A stretch of DNA of 64,000 nt. Source: Hirschia sp964342355. GTDB lineage: Bacteria; Pseudomonadota; Alphaproteobacteria; Caulobacterales; Hyphomonadaceae. The notes beneath the pieces were generated by a model that was given only the letters and a program-made list of their open reading frames with translations, had not been told where the DNA came from and did not search any database. Location: the NCBI GenBank assembly GCA_964342355.1, contig CAYFFG010000009.1, positions 62,001-126,000 on the forward strand, in the 5' to 3' direction. The position numbers were made by a program, and so were the translations under genes. Shown here in pieces: positions 26,654 to 34,463 of the stretch (position 1 is its first letter; the number at the start of each line of letters is the position of its first letter).

Positions 26654-26989
26654 CTATTTATCGCCTGTCGTGTCGCTTGCAAGAAAGCGGGCATAGCTTA
26701 GCAAATGGGATTGTTTGTCCGGCGGCAAAGCGCGCCAGAGACCGGCGAGTTCAACAAAAGCGGCATCCTCAGGGATGATGTGCTCAGGTCCTTCGCCCGC
26801 CACCAGCCACGCCACCGAAGTTTCAAGAACGGGGGCGAGTTTTTCGATAATCTGCACAGTTGGACTGGTCTTATCTTTAAGTAATTGCCGAAGATATGCT
26901 TGGTTTAGTCCCGCCGCTCTTGATGCCCTAGCATAAGGTAAGTCTAACGCCTCCAAACGCCCCTCTATCCGCGCATATATGTCCGACAT
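26654..26989 (-). CDS. XRE-family (Cro/C1-type) transcriptional regulator
   Basis: A 111-residue protein with an N-terminal helix-turn-helix (about residues 5-62): RASRAAGLNQAYLRQLLKDK is the recognition region, then TSPTVQIIEKLAPVLETSVAWLVAG as in phage C1-like repressors. The short C-terminal helix region has no peptidase (LexA/CI) domain. Its ATG (GGAGGGG upstream) is 27 bases after the capsid stop on the same strand, so it may be transcribed with the GTA capsid gene. It could control the small membrane genes behind it or the GTA itself; both are inferences. Confidence 0.85.
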   Translation of the reverse strand: MSDIYARIEGRLEALDLPYARASRAAGLNQAYLRQLLKDKTSPTVQIIEKLAPVLETSVAWLVAGEGPEHIIPEDAAFVELAGLWRALPPDKQSHLLSYARFLASDTTGDK

Positions 26990-27016
26990 CCCGCCCCTCC
27001 TTAGTTCAGCGCGCTA

Positions 27017-28246
27017 TTAAAACGTCATCACCTTAATGGCGTCAAAGTTCTGGACGCCGCCGCCAACGCGCTTCGTGGTGTAGAACAACACATAAGGCTT
27101 GGCGGAATACGGGTCACGCAGCACCCGCGCGCCCTGACGGTCAACAATCAGATAGCCTTTCTTAAAGTCGCCAAACGCAATCGCCGCCTCATTTGCGGCA
27201 ATGTCGGGCATGTCCTCAATCTCGGTCACCGGATAGCCCAGGATCGTGGTCGCCTCGCCTGCCGCCCCCGGACGCCAGATATAAGCGCCGCTTTCATCCT
27301 TCAGCTTGCGCACAGCCGACAGCGTGCGTCGGTTCATGACAAAGCGGGCATTGGCGCGAAACAGCGACTTTGGCGCATACATCAGGTCAATCAGCGCATC
27401 CACCGGATCACTGGCGGCAAACCCGCCAGTCCCGCCAGAGGCCACCGCCCCGATCTCGCCCCATGTGTGAGACGCGTTGGCGACAATATCATAGTCTAAA
27501 AAGCCCTTCGGCTTGTTTGATCCGTCCCCAACAACAAAGGCTGCGCTTTCCTGCGCGGAAAAAGCGCCTTCCACTTCATCCGCCAGCCAGGCGTCAATGT
27601 CGGCGTAAGCGTCATCCAGCAGGGTCTGTGTCGCGGCCGGCATGGCGTAAAGTTCTGCGGCTGGAAATTCCAGCAAGTCCAGCGTCGGCGCGGTTGTTTC
27701 CGCCCGCGCGCCCGTTTCAGCCGCCCATGCGCCTTGTGCGCCTAATCCCACCGGCTTTTTAAACACCATGGCTGATGTTTGCCGCACGGTTGCAATCTGG
27801 CGCATCGGGCTTGCCGCGGTTAAGCGCGCTTCGATCAGCCGGTCCAGCTCCGGCGGCGCCACATAGCCGCCCTGCGCATCTGTGCCCTGTGTCAGCGCTT
27901 TTGTGTCCAGGCGCGCCAGCTGGCTATCATCGCCTGAACGCAGATACCCATCCCATGCGGATTTATGCTCGGTATTGTCATTCACACGGCCGCCCGCCGC
28001 CGGACGCGCGCCATCCAGCGCCATCCGGTCGAGCCGGTCTTTTTGTTTGTCCAGCGCCGTTTCAATGCGCGCCAGCTTGTCATTGATCAGCGGATCAGGG
28101 CCCCCGCGCGTTTCAATCTCATAAAGGCGCTGGTCATTGGCCGCCTTCAGCGCTTCAAACGCCGCCAGCATGTCAGCTGTGGCCGCGCGCACGTCTCCGC
28201 TCGCTCCAGCCTGCGCTGCAGCGTCCATCTTGGTTTCAATTGTCAT
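27017..28246 (-). CDS. GTA g5: major capsid protein (HK97 fold)
   Basis: A 409-residue HK97-type capsid protein (RcGTA gp5). The first 110 residues form the coiled-coil delta/scaffold region removed by the prohead protease (LIND KLARIETALDKQKDRLDR area). The mature part begins near HKSAWDGYLRSGDD. Recognisable segments are TQGTDAQGGYVAPPELDRLI, SPMRQIATVRQTS, SKPKGFLDYD-type P-domain strands, ARFVMNRRTLSAVRKLKDE, and the end VGGGVQNFDAIKVMTF. It stands alone as a block: cargo genes lie on both sides, separating it from the protease (g4) and connector (g6). Confidence 0.96.
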   Translation of the reverse strand: MTIETKMDAAAQAGASGDVRAATADMLAAFEALKAANDQRLYEIETRGGPDPLINDKLARIETALDKQKDRLDRMALDGARPAAGGRVNDNTEHKSAWDGYLRSGDDSQLARLDTKALTQGTDAQGGYVAPPELDRLIEARLTAASPMRQIATVRQTSAMVFKKPVGLGAQGAWAAETGARAETTAPTLDLLEFPAAELYAMPAATQTLLDDAYADIDAWLADEVEGAFSAQESAAFVVGDGSNKPKGFLDYDIVANASHTWGEIGAVASGGTGGFAASDPVDALIDLMYAPKSLFRANARFVMNRRTLSAVRKLKDESGAYIWRPGAAGEATTILGYPVTEIEDMPDIAANEAAIAFGDFKKGYLIVDRQGARVLRDPYSAKPYVLFYTTKRVGGGVQNFDAIKVMTF

Positions 28247-28415
28247 GATTTTTCCTTGAATAAAGGTCGTTTAAACGTCCGGAATTTAGGGGCGCGACAC
28301 GTCATGCCGCCCACACCCGCCCGGATCCCGCGGGGAATTCGTGTGTTTTGATTGCTATTTTTAGTAGAACATCGTGCAGAATCTTGAAATTCTGCCCCTC
28401 ACACTGGGGGTTTTT

Positions 28416-28754
28416 ATGTTCGATATTCTGCTTGTGATTGGCATCACAATTTTTGTTTTATTGTTATTCTACAAAGTAGCCAGAGGAGTTGGTTGGCTCT
28501 CGTCTCGCATCAATATGAAAGATACTTCCATTTTTCAAAGCGAAGATGAAACTTATCATACTGACTCTGAAAAATATTGGACTTCACGAAGACGTTTAAG
28601 TGATTTGGAGCTTTCTCAAGAAACATTTGTGCGCCTCATATTCTTTGCCCACATTTGGGGGATCGTCGGCGTGTTAATGCTGATCAACTTCATTCTTGAG
28701 CTAGGTTTTGGACTTTGGTTTGGAACTCTTCTGGCCAAATACATCGAGTACTGA
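28416..28754 (+). CDS. Small membrane protein of unknown function, low GC
   Basis: A 112-residue protein with two hydrophobic segments (FDILLVIGITIFVLLLFYKV near the N-terminus; FFAHIWGIVGVLMLINFILE near 78-100). The middle is charged (SEDETYHTDSEKYWTSRRRL). The ATG at 28416 follows a GGGGG run; an earlier GTG at 28374 is possible. GC content is visibly lower than in the neighbouring GTA genes, consistent with recent acquisition. No family recognised. Confidence 0.65.
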   Translation: MFDILLVIGITIFVLLLFYKVARGVGWLSSRINMKDTSIFQSEDETYHTDSEKYWTSRRRLSDLELSQETFVRLIFFAHIWGIVGVLMLINFILELGFGLWFGTLLAKYIEY

Positions 28755-28771
28755 CCTAAATCTTCCAGCGC

Positions 28772-29134
28772 TTATCCGCCGCCAAACACTGTCAGCGCTG
28801 CGATTACCACGACGCTCGCGCCCACACCATAAAGGGCGATCATTTCCTTCAGCGCCCGGCGCTTTGCCCAGTCCGGCTCGACCGCGCGCAACACCAGCGG
28901 CCCGCAATAAAGAATGACAAGGCCAGACACCACCACACCAAACAACAAGCCGATATTGCGCCAGGCCTCAGATAGCGGCGCAGCGTCCGCCCTGTTGGAC
29001 AGAACCAGCGCCACCATAAACGCCAGCGCGACTATGGATAAAATCAAAACGCTGAAAAGCCGCGAAGCGACACTGCGGCCTTTTTCAGCCGTTGTTTTGT
29101 CCAGCGCTGTTTTGGTCTCTGCGTGCAGTTCCAT
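28772..29134 (-). CDS. Three-TM membrane protein of unknown function
   Basis: A 120-residue protein starting MELHAETKTALDKTTAEKGR with three transmembrane helices (about 24-46, 62-80, 98-118) and a basic cytoplasmic loop (EPDWAKRRALKE). It ends FGGG. Convergent with the low-GC gene at 28416-28754 and part of the cargo between g4 and g5. No recognised family. Confidence 0.65.
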   Translation of the reverse strand: MELHAETKTALDKTTAEKGRSVASRLFSVLILSIVALAFMVALVLSNRADAAPLSEAWRNIGLLFGVVVSGLVILYCGPLVLRAVEPDWAKRRALKEMIALYGVGASVVVIAALTVFGGG

Positions 29135-29206
29135 GACCCATGCCCTCATGCTGCAACTTTAGATGAGTCAGCATACACCATTTTGCGCCCACAGCCCATG
29201 GGGGAT

Positions 29207-29470
29207 TTAGAAGCGTGGCGGCCAAAAAAGAAACAGCGGCACAGCGCCAAAAAGTGTCACGTTCGAGCCCAGCCTGCGCAGCTCTGGATAGCTTATGCCT
29301 TCCAGACCCAATGCGCTTAACGGATGTAAATCGAGAAAAGGCGCAATGCCCAGCAAAAATAAGAAGCCGCCAGCCAACACCAGAAACGTCAGCCCGCCAC
29401 GCAACGCCATCACCGCAATTCCAGATACCATGCTCACCCCCAATCCAACCAACGACACTAAGCGTATCAT
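29207..29470 (-). CDS. Small membrane protein of unknown function
   Basis: An 87-residue protein with about three hydrophobic segments (LVSLVGLGVSMVSGIAVMAL; LTFLVLAGGFLFLLGIAPFL; a weaker terminal one NVTLFGAVPLFLFWP). The ribosome site is weak (TTGGGTTGA). It lies 72 bases upstream of the three-TM gene on the same strand. An overlapping longer frame in another phase (29085-29504) was judged a shadow. Confidence 0.5.
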   Translation of the reverse strand: MIRLVSLVGLGVSMVSGIAVMALRGGLTFLVLAGGFLFLLGIAPFLDLHPLSALGLEGISYPELRRLGSNVTLFGAVPLFLFWPPRF

Positions 29471-29660
29471 TCAACCCAAAGTGTACAATAATGGTCAGGA
29501 ACAATTATCCGTGAACGAATGTCCGGTGCGGCTTAAACTGAAAGGCAAAGCTAGCTTTTCAGCTCCTTAGGAGCGAAATAAAATGCTGCTGTATTTGCAA
29601 CACTGGAGGCCAGGTCGTAACAACGCCTCACTTTGAATTGAGAGGCGTTACTAAAGAAGA

Positions 29661-30314
29661 TCAGGTCGGCGAAGACACAATAAAAGTCATAAATGCATCT
29701 GCTTCTTTTTCGACGTACTGATTGATACTGGCGGGCTCAATTCGAAAAGTTGCTAATGTATATGCCGCCTTTCTACCCTTACCCGATTTTATCAATTCTT
29801 TTGTACAAATTCGCTTTCCGTCAGCAGTCACCAAACCTTCGGATGATTTTCTACCATCATTAGATTTAGCCAGATCGGCCGGCCTTTTATCTGTATCTTT
29901 GCGCCACGCTTCAACCCATTTTTCTTTGGTGTACAATGATGACCTAGTAACAGTTTCGCACTTTTTGCCACAGTCTTTAGTACCGCCCGAATAGCCCTTG
30001 GTGCAGGAATGAGGGACGCCCATTTTATACCTATAACCTTGGTACAATTTCTGTCGTTTCTCGACAAAACTGGATCGAATTTCATTTCTCTTCTCAATGA
30101 TCAGATCGACTTTTTCGTCAACTGATAGAGAGTTGTCGTTTAAAACAGCAGAGCGATAACTTTGGAAATTCAGCCTTAAATCTGTTAAATCGCCACGCCA
30201 ATCCGGCAGATCGTAACTGGAATGGAAACTGGGTCCGTTTGCACTTTGTGCATGTGAAGCCAGTGAGATTGACGCAGCCCCCAACAAAATCAACGTTTTT
30301 TGAAATAGTCCCAT
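29661..30314 (-). CDS. Secreted cysteine-containing protein of unknown function, low GC
   Basis: A 217-residue exported protein. The start at 30314 has GGGGGG upstream and gives a signal peptide (MGLFQKTLILLGAASISLAS, cleavage near SHAQS). The mature part has a helical charged region (about 50-95), then HSCTKGYSGGTKDCGKKCE with three cysteines and a fourth in KRICTKELIKSGKGRKA, suggesting two disulfides. The end (ATFRIEPASINQYVEKEADA) is a conserved-looking strand-helix. I do not recognise the family. Lower GC than the GTA genes marks it as a cargo insertion between g4 and g5. Confidence 0.7.
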   Translation of the reverse strand: MGLFQKTLILLGAASISLASHAQSANGPSFHSSYDLPDWRGDLTDLRLNFQSYRSAVLNDNSLSVDEKVDLIIEKRNEIRSSFVEKRQKLYQGYRYKMGVPHSCTKGYSGGTKDCGKKCETVTRSSLYTKEKWVEAWRKDTDKRPADLAKSNDGRKSSEGLVTADGKRICTKELIKSGKGRKAAYTLATFRIEPASINQYVEKEADAFMTFIVSSPT

Positions 30315-30489
30315 TATTATCCCCCCCATAACATGCTTTGAAAAAGCGGTCTGGTTTCGCTAAGACGCCCATCCAAAAACTTCTATTTGTTGGATTTGCC
30401 CCCGCCCAGTCAAAATAGTTAAGATTTCACAAAAACACAACCCTGAATGGTTTTATTGGTGTTTGTTGTCGATTAAAAACAGACATAAT

Positions 30490-30924
30490 TTACGCCACAG
30501 CCTTCACCGCATCGCTTAATACCATAAACCGCGCCTTGGGCGCCATGGGCGAGGTCACCAGAGATATCTCACGCAGTTCCAGTGTTTTTAAATCACGTCC
30601 GCGCCCCGGGCGCGGGCTCCAATTGCGGGCGATAAAGCCGATGGAAAGCCCGCTTAACATGCCGCGCCGGATCAACCGCAGCGCGCCTGCGCCCGCCGGG
30701 CTGTTCTCATCCACCAGCCCGCGCACATAAAGCCCTTTGCCATCTTCAACCATGCGCACCCAGCGCCCGACAACGCGCCCGCCCTGGTGTTGCAACAACA
30801 TGGGCGCGCTTTGCCCATCGCCCATCAGCGAGCGGGCAAAGGCCCCTGCGCGCACGATATCGCCGCATAAATCCTCTTCGCCAAACAGGCTGGCATAGCC
30901 TTCGATCAAAGCCTCTCCGGTCAT
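30490..30924 (-). CDS. GTA g4: prohead maturation protease (HK97 family)
   Basis: A 144-residue HK97-type serine protease that removes the capsid N-terminal scaffold. It has GYASLFGEEDLCGDIVRAGA, the catalytic histidine in MLLQHQ (His46) and the nucleophile region MLSGLSIGF (Ser91/Ser94), then LREISLVTSPMAPKARF at the end, all family hallmarks. It is shorter than phage prohead proteases, as in other GTAs. The ATG overlaps the g3.5 stop by four bases. Confidence 0.94.
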   Translation of the reverse strand: MTGEALIEGYASLFGEEDLCGDIVRAGAFARSLMGDGQSAPMLLQHQGGRVVGRWVRMVEDGKGLYVRGLVDENSPAGAGALRLIRRGMLSGLSIGFIARNWSPRPGRGRDLKTLELREISLVTSPMAPKARFMVLSDAVKAVA

Positions 30925-31145
30925 TTGCCTGACACCCTTTCTTCGATCCGGTCGAGCTGGCGGCGCGCGCCAGTCATTTCCGCTTCTAATCTGGCAAGGC
31001 GTTCCGTGACCGAGCGTTGATCGCGCAAGCGTTGTTCGACATCGGTCAAACGCTCCGCCGCAGACCCGGCCCAGACCAGCGCCGCCATCGCCTCCAGCGC
31101 GACCGCGACCACAACGCCCCAGCCAATTTTCCTGTCCATTGTCAC
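30921..31145 (-). CDS. GTA g3.5: small membrane/coiled-coil head protein (rcc01685-like)
   Basis: A 74-residue protein between portal and protease, the place of the GTA head-formation protein rcc01685 (g3.5). It has one transmembrane helix (about 8-27) and a heptad-like coiled coil (ERLTDVEQRLRDQRSVTERL onward) to the end. ATGA overlaps link it to both neighbours. Its size and position match; sequence similarity alone is weak because it is a coiled coil. Confidence 0.8.
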   Translation of the reverse strand: MTMDRKIGWGVVVAVALEAMAALVWAGSAAERLTDVEQRLRDQRSVTERLARLEAEMTGARRQLDRIEERVSGK

Positions 31146-32287
31146 CCTATTCGCCCCTTTCCACCAGAGGTAGATTGAAGCCCCGCCAGCGCGCGTTTTT
31201 CATCTGTCGTGGCAAAGCTGGCCGCTTCCAGTCGCGCCCACAGCGCATCGCGCTCAGCCGACAAGGCCGATACGCAGTCCAGATCTGGGCGCAGGCTCAC
31301 CTGCGTCTCAAACCTTTCCGACAACCAGTTGGACAACGCCCCCGCCGCCTTTTCCACCAGCGGCAGCACCGTCAGCCGCCAGAAGGCCAGATTGGCTTCT
31401 TTATAGTTGGAATAAGTATTGTCGCCGGGTATCCCCAACATCATTGGCGGCACGCCCAGCGCCAGCGCAATCTCGCGCGCCGCGTCATGGCGGGCGGCGA
31501 CAAAATCCATATCCGACGGCGTAAAGCTCATCGGTTTCCAGTCCAGACCGCCCTCCAGCAACATCGGCCGCCCCGCATTTATCGCGCCAGTGTGGCTGTC
31601 GTTAAGTTCTGTTTTCAAACGCTCAAACTGATCGTGGGTCATATGCTCGCCCGCCTTGCCATAAACAAGCGCCCCCGATGGCCGCGCGGAATTATCAATC
31701 AACGCCTTGGCCCATGCCGCGCCCGCATTATGAATATCCACCGCCTTGCCCGCCGCCTGTAAGGGGGACATGCCCACCACATCCTGCAGCGGGGAAAACA
31801 GCTTCATATGCAACACAGGCGACCAGCCATCCGGCTCACACAGGATGCGCCGCTCCTGACGGTCGATGCGATACACCCAGCCAAACGGCCAGCCATTGGC
31901 CCCTATCATCGCTTCCATCCGATCCGGACGCAGCGCATGGATCTCGCGCACAGGCCCATCCTCCAGCACCAGCCCATGCAAATAAGCGTTTCCCAGCGTA
32001 TGCAAATGGCCGTAAAACATCTCCATCAATTCTGCGCCTGACTGCATCGGGTTGGGCCGGTTCAACAGTTTGATCGCCGGATGCGCCATGTCGTTCGCTG
32101 TCCAGGGCACGCTCGCCGCCGCCTCACAGATCAAACGCACGGCGCGATATCCGACCGCGTTTTTCTCAAATCCTTCACGGGCCAGCGCGCCGGGATTTTG
32201 CGTCCACCGGGCCGCGCCTAATTGCGACAACGCCACAAGCGGTATCGCGCCTGAGGCTTTCGCCTCACGCGTAAACAAAGAGAACAT
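31142..32287 (-). CDS. GTA g3: portal protein (HK97 family)
   Basis: A 381-residue portal protein (RcGTA gp3), the ring through which DNA is packaged. Family segments: YRAVRLICEAAASVPW, HPAIKLLNRPNPMQSGAELM, GNAYLHGLVLEDG, VVGMSPLQAAGKAVDIHNAG, ALVYGKAGEHMTHDQFERLK and LGVPPMMLGIPGDNTYSNYK. It begins the g3-g3.5-g4 block. It is separated from the terminase gene by about 6.2 kb of cargo. Confidence 0.95.
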   Translation of the reverse strand: MFSLFTREAKASGAIPLVALSQLGAARWTQNPGALAREGFEKNAVGYRAVRLICEAAASVPWTANDMAHPAIKLLNRPNPMQSGAELMEMFYGHLHTLGNAYLHGLVLEDGPVREIHALRPDRMEAMIGANGWPFGWVYRIDRQERRILCEPDGWSPVLHMKLFSPLQDVVGMSPLQAAGKAVDIHNAGAAWAKALIDNSARPSGALVYGKAGEHMTHDQFERLKTELNDSHTGAINAGRPMLLEGGLDWKPMSFTPSDMDFVAARHDAAREIALALGVPPMMLGIPGDNTYSNYKEANLAFWRLTVLPLVEKAAGALSNWLSERFETQVSLRPDLDCVSALSAERDALWARLEAASFATTDEKRALAGLQSTSGGKGRIG

Positions 32288-32414
32288 ATCAATTTTCCTT
32301 TTGGGAGTTTTAAGGGAGCGAAGGGCTCCGGGTAGTCGCCCTTAATCAACGGGGTCCTTATCCTGCCGGACCATGATCAGGCGGATTTTCGCAAAAAGGC
32401 GGAGGCTCTGAACC

Positions 32415-32837
32415 TTAAGAAATCCTAAGCCGGTTGAGCACGCAAAACCACATGACAGATGCGCATATCCCGCCCGTTGAAAGGCATGCCAGCATAGACT
32501 GGAACCATCCCTCGGCTGAACTTATAAACAGCAACAACACGCCCCCACCCAGAAAACCGCCCAACATCATTCCAAAGCCAAGATAGCTTACAAGCGATCT
32601 TGCCTTACACAATGAAAGGATGATGTGCGTTGGAATGCCAACAATCAGAACGCCCAACAGCGTCATGCTTACCCAAGCGTAAGACACACGTAAGATGGCC
32701 GCATCCGTCTTAACAGCGTCCGATAAATGCAGGCTGACAAAGATAACACCCCAGATCATCGCCCCGGTGAGCACAAAACCGATCACATAAAACCACACAG
32801 CCGTAATGATTTTTGCTATCACTCGAACGATGGTCAT
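32415..32837 (-). CDS. Four-TM membrane protein of unknown function
   Basis: A 140-residue protein with four transmembrane helices (about 8-33, 49-73, 83-103, 112-133). The start is one of several closely spaced candidates (32852 TTG, 32843, 32837). No family recognised. It lies 127 bases upstream of the portal gene on the same strand, the last cargo gene of the large insertion. Confidence 0.65.
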   Translation of the reverse strand: MTIVRVIAKIITAVWFYVIGFVLTGAMIWGVIFVSLHLSDAVKTDAAILRVSYAWVSMTLLGVLIVGIPTHIILSLCKARSLVSYLGFGMMLGGFLGGGVLLLFISSAEGWFQSMLACLSTGGICASVMWFCVLNRLRIS

Positions 32838-33100
32838 CCTCATCCCCAACACTCAACTCTGAATGCGTCATCCCTTTATGGCGGAGTAAGGCTTAGCATC
32901 ACCGTGGGCGCAAATCGAACCCAAAGTATGACATACGCAACGTGTTTCTCGGTTTACGCATCTACCCCAGATTGTTGCCGCAAAATCACACACAGACCCA
33001 TAAGTTCTAAAATAGTATTTTAATCATTACGCAGAATTTAGAATCTGTTACATCCCCCCCGCCCAGGCGGAGTATGGCCTGGATAGTTGGGGATAACCAC

Positions 33101-33634
33101 ATGAAATCGTTAATTCTTTCCGTGTTCGCTATCGCAGCGGCAGCACCGGCGTTCGCCGAAGATACTAAATTTTACGCCACAGTTGGCGGCACATTTTTGT
33201 CTGCTGAAGAAGCAGGCGTTGAATTTGACCTTGGCGCAATGACCACACGCGCGGGTTACCAGTTCACGCCGAACTTCAGCGCAGAAGCAGAAGCCATGAT
33301 CGGCTTCGCCGAAGAAGAAATTTCAGGCGGCGGCGCAAGCGTCGAAATCGGCCTGAACTACGCAGTCGGTCTGTTTGCGCGCGCAGAAGCGCCCGTCAGC
33401 GAATATGTCACACTCTACGCCCGTCTCGGCGTTGTGAACGCAGAGCTGGAAGTTGAAGCGTCTGTCTTTGGTTTCACAGAAAGTGAATCAGCAAGCGAAA
33501 CAGGCGCAGGTTACGGTGCTGGTGCGGAATTCAACGTAGTAGAAAACTTCAGCATCTACGCTGATTACACACGTTACGACATCGAAGAAACTGAAATCGA
33601 CGGTCTGTCTTTCGGCGGCAGATTCCGCTTCTAA
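33101..33634 (+). CDS. Outer-membrane beta-barrel protein, copy 1
   Basis: A 177-residue small porin-like barrel (OmpA/Omp25-like beta-barrel family). Signal peptide MKSLILSVFAIAAAAPAFA; the ATG at 33101 is preferred over an upstream in-frame codon at 33074. The barrel has alternating strands (GYQFTPNFSAEAEAMIGFAE, YVTLYARLGVVNAELEVEA) and ends in the outer-membrane signature SFGGRFRF with terminal Phe. It is a close paralogue of the gene 240 bases downstream; both are followed by nearly identical hairpins. Confidence 0.9.
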   Translation: MKSLILSVFAIAAAAPAFAEDTKFYATVGGTFLSAEEAGVEFDLGAMTTRAGYQFTPNFSAEAEAMIGFAEEEISGGGASVEIGLNYAVGLFARAEAPVSEYVTLYARLGVVNAELEVEASVFGFTESESASETGAGYGAGAEFNVVENFSIYADYTRYDIEETEIDGLSFGGRFRF

Positions 33635-33653
33635 GCAATCTTCATTTCCGATG

Positions 33654-33685
33654 AAACGCCCCGGCGCCACCCCGCCGGGGCGTTT
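33654..33685 (+). terminator. Perfect 12-bp hairpin terminator after barrel copy 1
   Basis: AAACGCCCCGGC and GCCGGGGCGTTT are exact inverted repeats around an eight-base loop, 19 bases after the stop codon, with a T-rich 3' side. The same core occurs after copy 2. Confidence 0.88.
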
Positions 33686-33874
33686 CTATATGTGCCGTTC
33701 GAGTTGAAATGCCCGCCACCGCTAATGTCTGCGCGGGGCGATTTCAACGCCTTCTCACATTACAAATTTTATACTGTAGACAGATCTTTTCAGATCCATT
33801 TTTTGACACAATCTAGGCGTTACTAGCGGCCGCAGGTCACTAGCCGACTTGTTTGTTAATATTAGGATTTTTTC

Positions 33875-34408
33875 ATGAACACCTATCTTGTGCCCCTGTT
33901 CGCCCTTGCGGCGGCAACACCCGCTCTCGCCCAGGATTCCGGCTTCTATGCGTCGGGCGGATACACCTATCTGAGCGCAGAAGACGATGGCATTGACGTC
34001 GACCTTGGCGCCCTTGGCGCGCGTGCGGGCTACAAATTCACCCCATACCTTGGTTTGGAAGGCGAAGCCCTGTTTGGCGTTGCCGACGAAGACTTCACTT
34101 TTGAAGGCGTCGATGTGTCTGCTGAGCTAAACTACGCTGTCGGTCTTTACGGCCGCGTCGAAGCGCCGGTCACAGACCGCGTCACCCTTTACGGGCGTCT
34201 GGGCGTTGTGAACGCAGAGCTGGAAGTCACAGCTTCCGTTCCGGGCGTCAGCATCTCTGAAAGCGAGAGCGAAACCGGCGCAGGCTTTGGCGCAGGCGCA
34301 GAGTTTGCCGTGACCGACACATTCGGCATCTACGCCGACTACACGCGTTACGACATTGACGAGCTTGAAATCGACGGACTTTCCGTCGGTGGAAAATACC
34401 GCTTCTAA
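33875..34408 (+). CDS. Outer-membrane beta-barrel protein, copy 2
   Basis: A 177-residue barrel with signal peptide MNTYLVPLFALAAATPALA and terminal strand GLSVGGKYRF. It is the same length as copy 1 and matches it through most of the barrel (YARLGVVNAELEV / YGRLGVVNAELEV; SIYADYTRYDIEETEIDGLS / GIYADYTRYDIDELEIDGLS), so the two are a tandem duplication. Differences concentrate in the extracellular-loop regions. It is followed by a hairpin shared with the convergent acyltransferase gene. Confidence 0.9.
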   Translation: MNTYLVPLFALAAATPALAQDSGFYASGGYTYLSAEDDGIDVDLGALGARAGYKFTPYLGLEGEALFGVADEDFTFEGVDVSAELNYAVGLYGRVEAPVTDRVTLYGRLGVVNAELEVTASVPGVSISESESETGAGFGAGAEFAVTDTFGIYADYTRYDIDELEIDGLSVGGKYRF

Positions 34409-34432
34409 GCGGACCTCCTCCCCGAGGACCAT

Positions 34433-34463
34433 CGCCCCGGCAAGACCCCGCCGGGGCGTTTTT
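34433..34463. terminator. Hairpin terminator after barrel copy 2 (bidirectional)
   Basis: CGCCCCGGC pairs perfectly with GCCGGGGCG around an eight-base loop, followed by a run of seven T on the plus strand. It lies between the convergent barrel and acyltransferase genes. The stem core is the same as in the terminator after copy 1. Confidence 0.88.

Noticed and set aside
29085..29504. Minus-strand 139-codon frame
   Set aside because: It overlaps two better membrane-protein frames in other phases and has no ribosome site; judged a shadow.
29622..29649. Inverted repeat AACGCCTC/GAGGCGTT after the secreted-protein gene as a terminator
   Set aside because: The stem is short and no T-tract follows in the direction of transcription; too weak to list.
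33841..33874. CtrA-type TTAA-N7-TTAA site before barrel copy 2
   Set aside because: Only the first TTAA half is present; the second half reads ATTT, so the match is not convincing.
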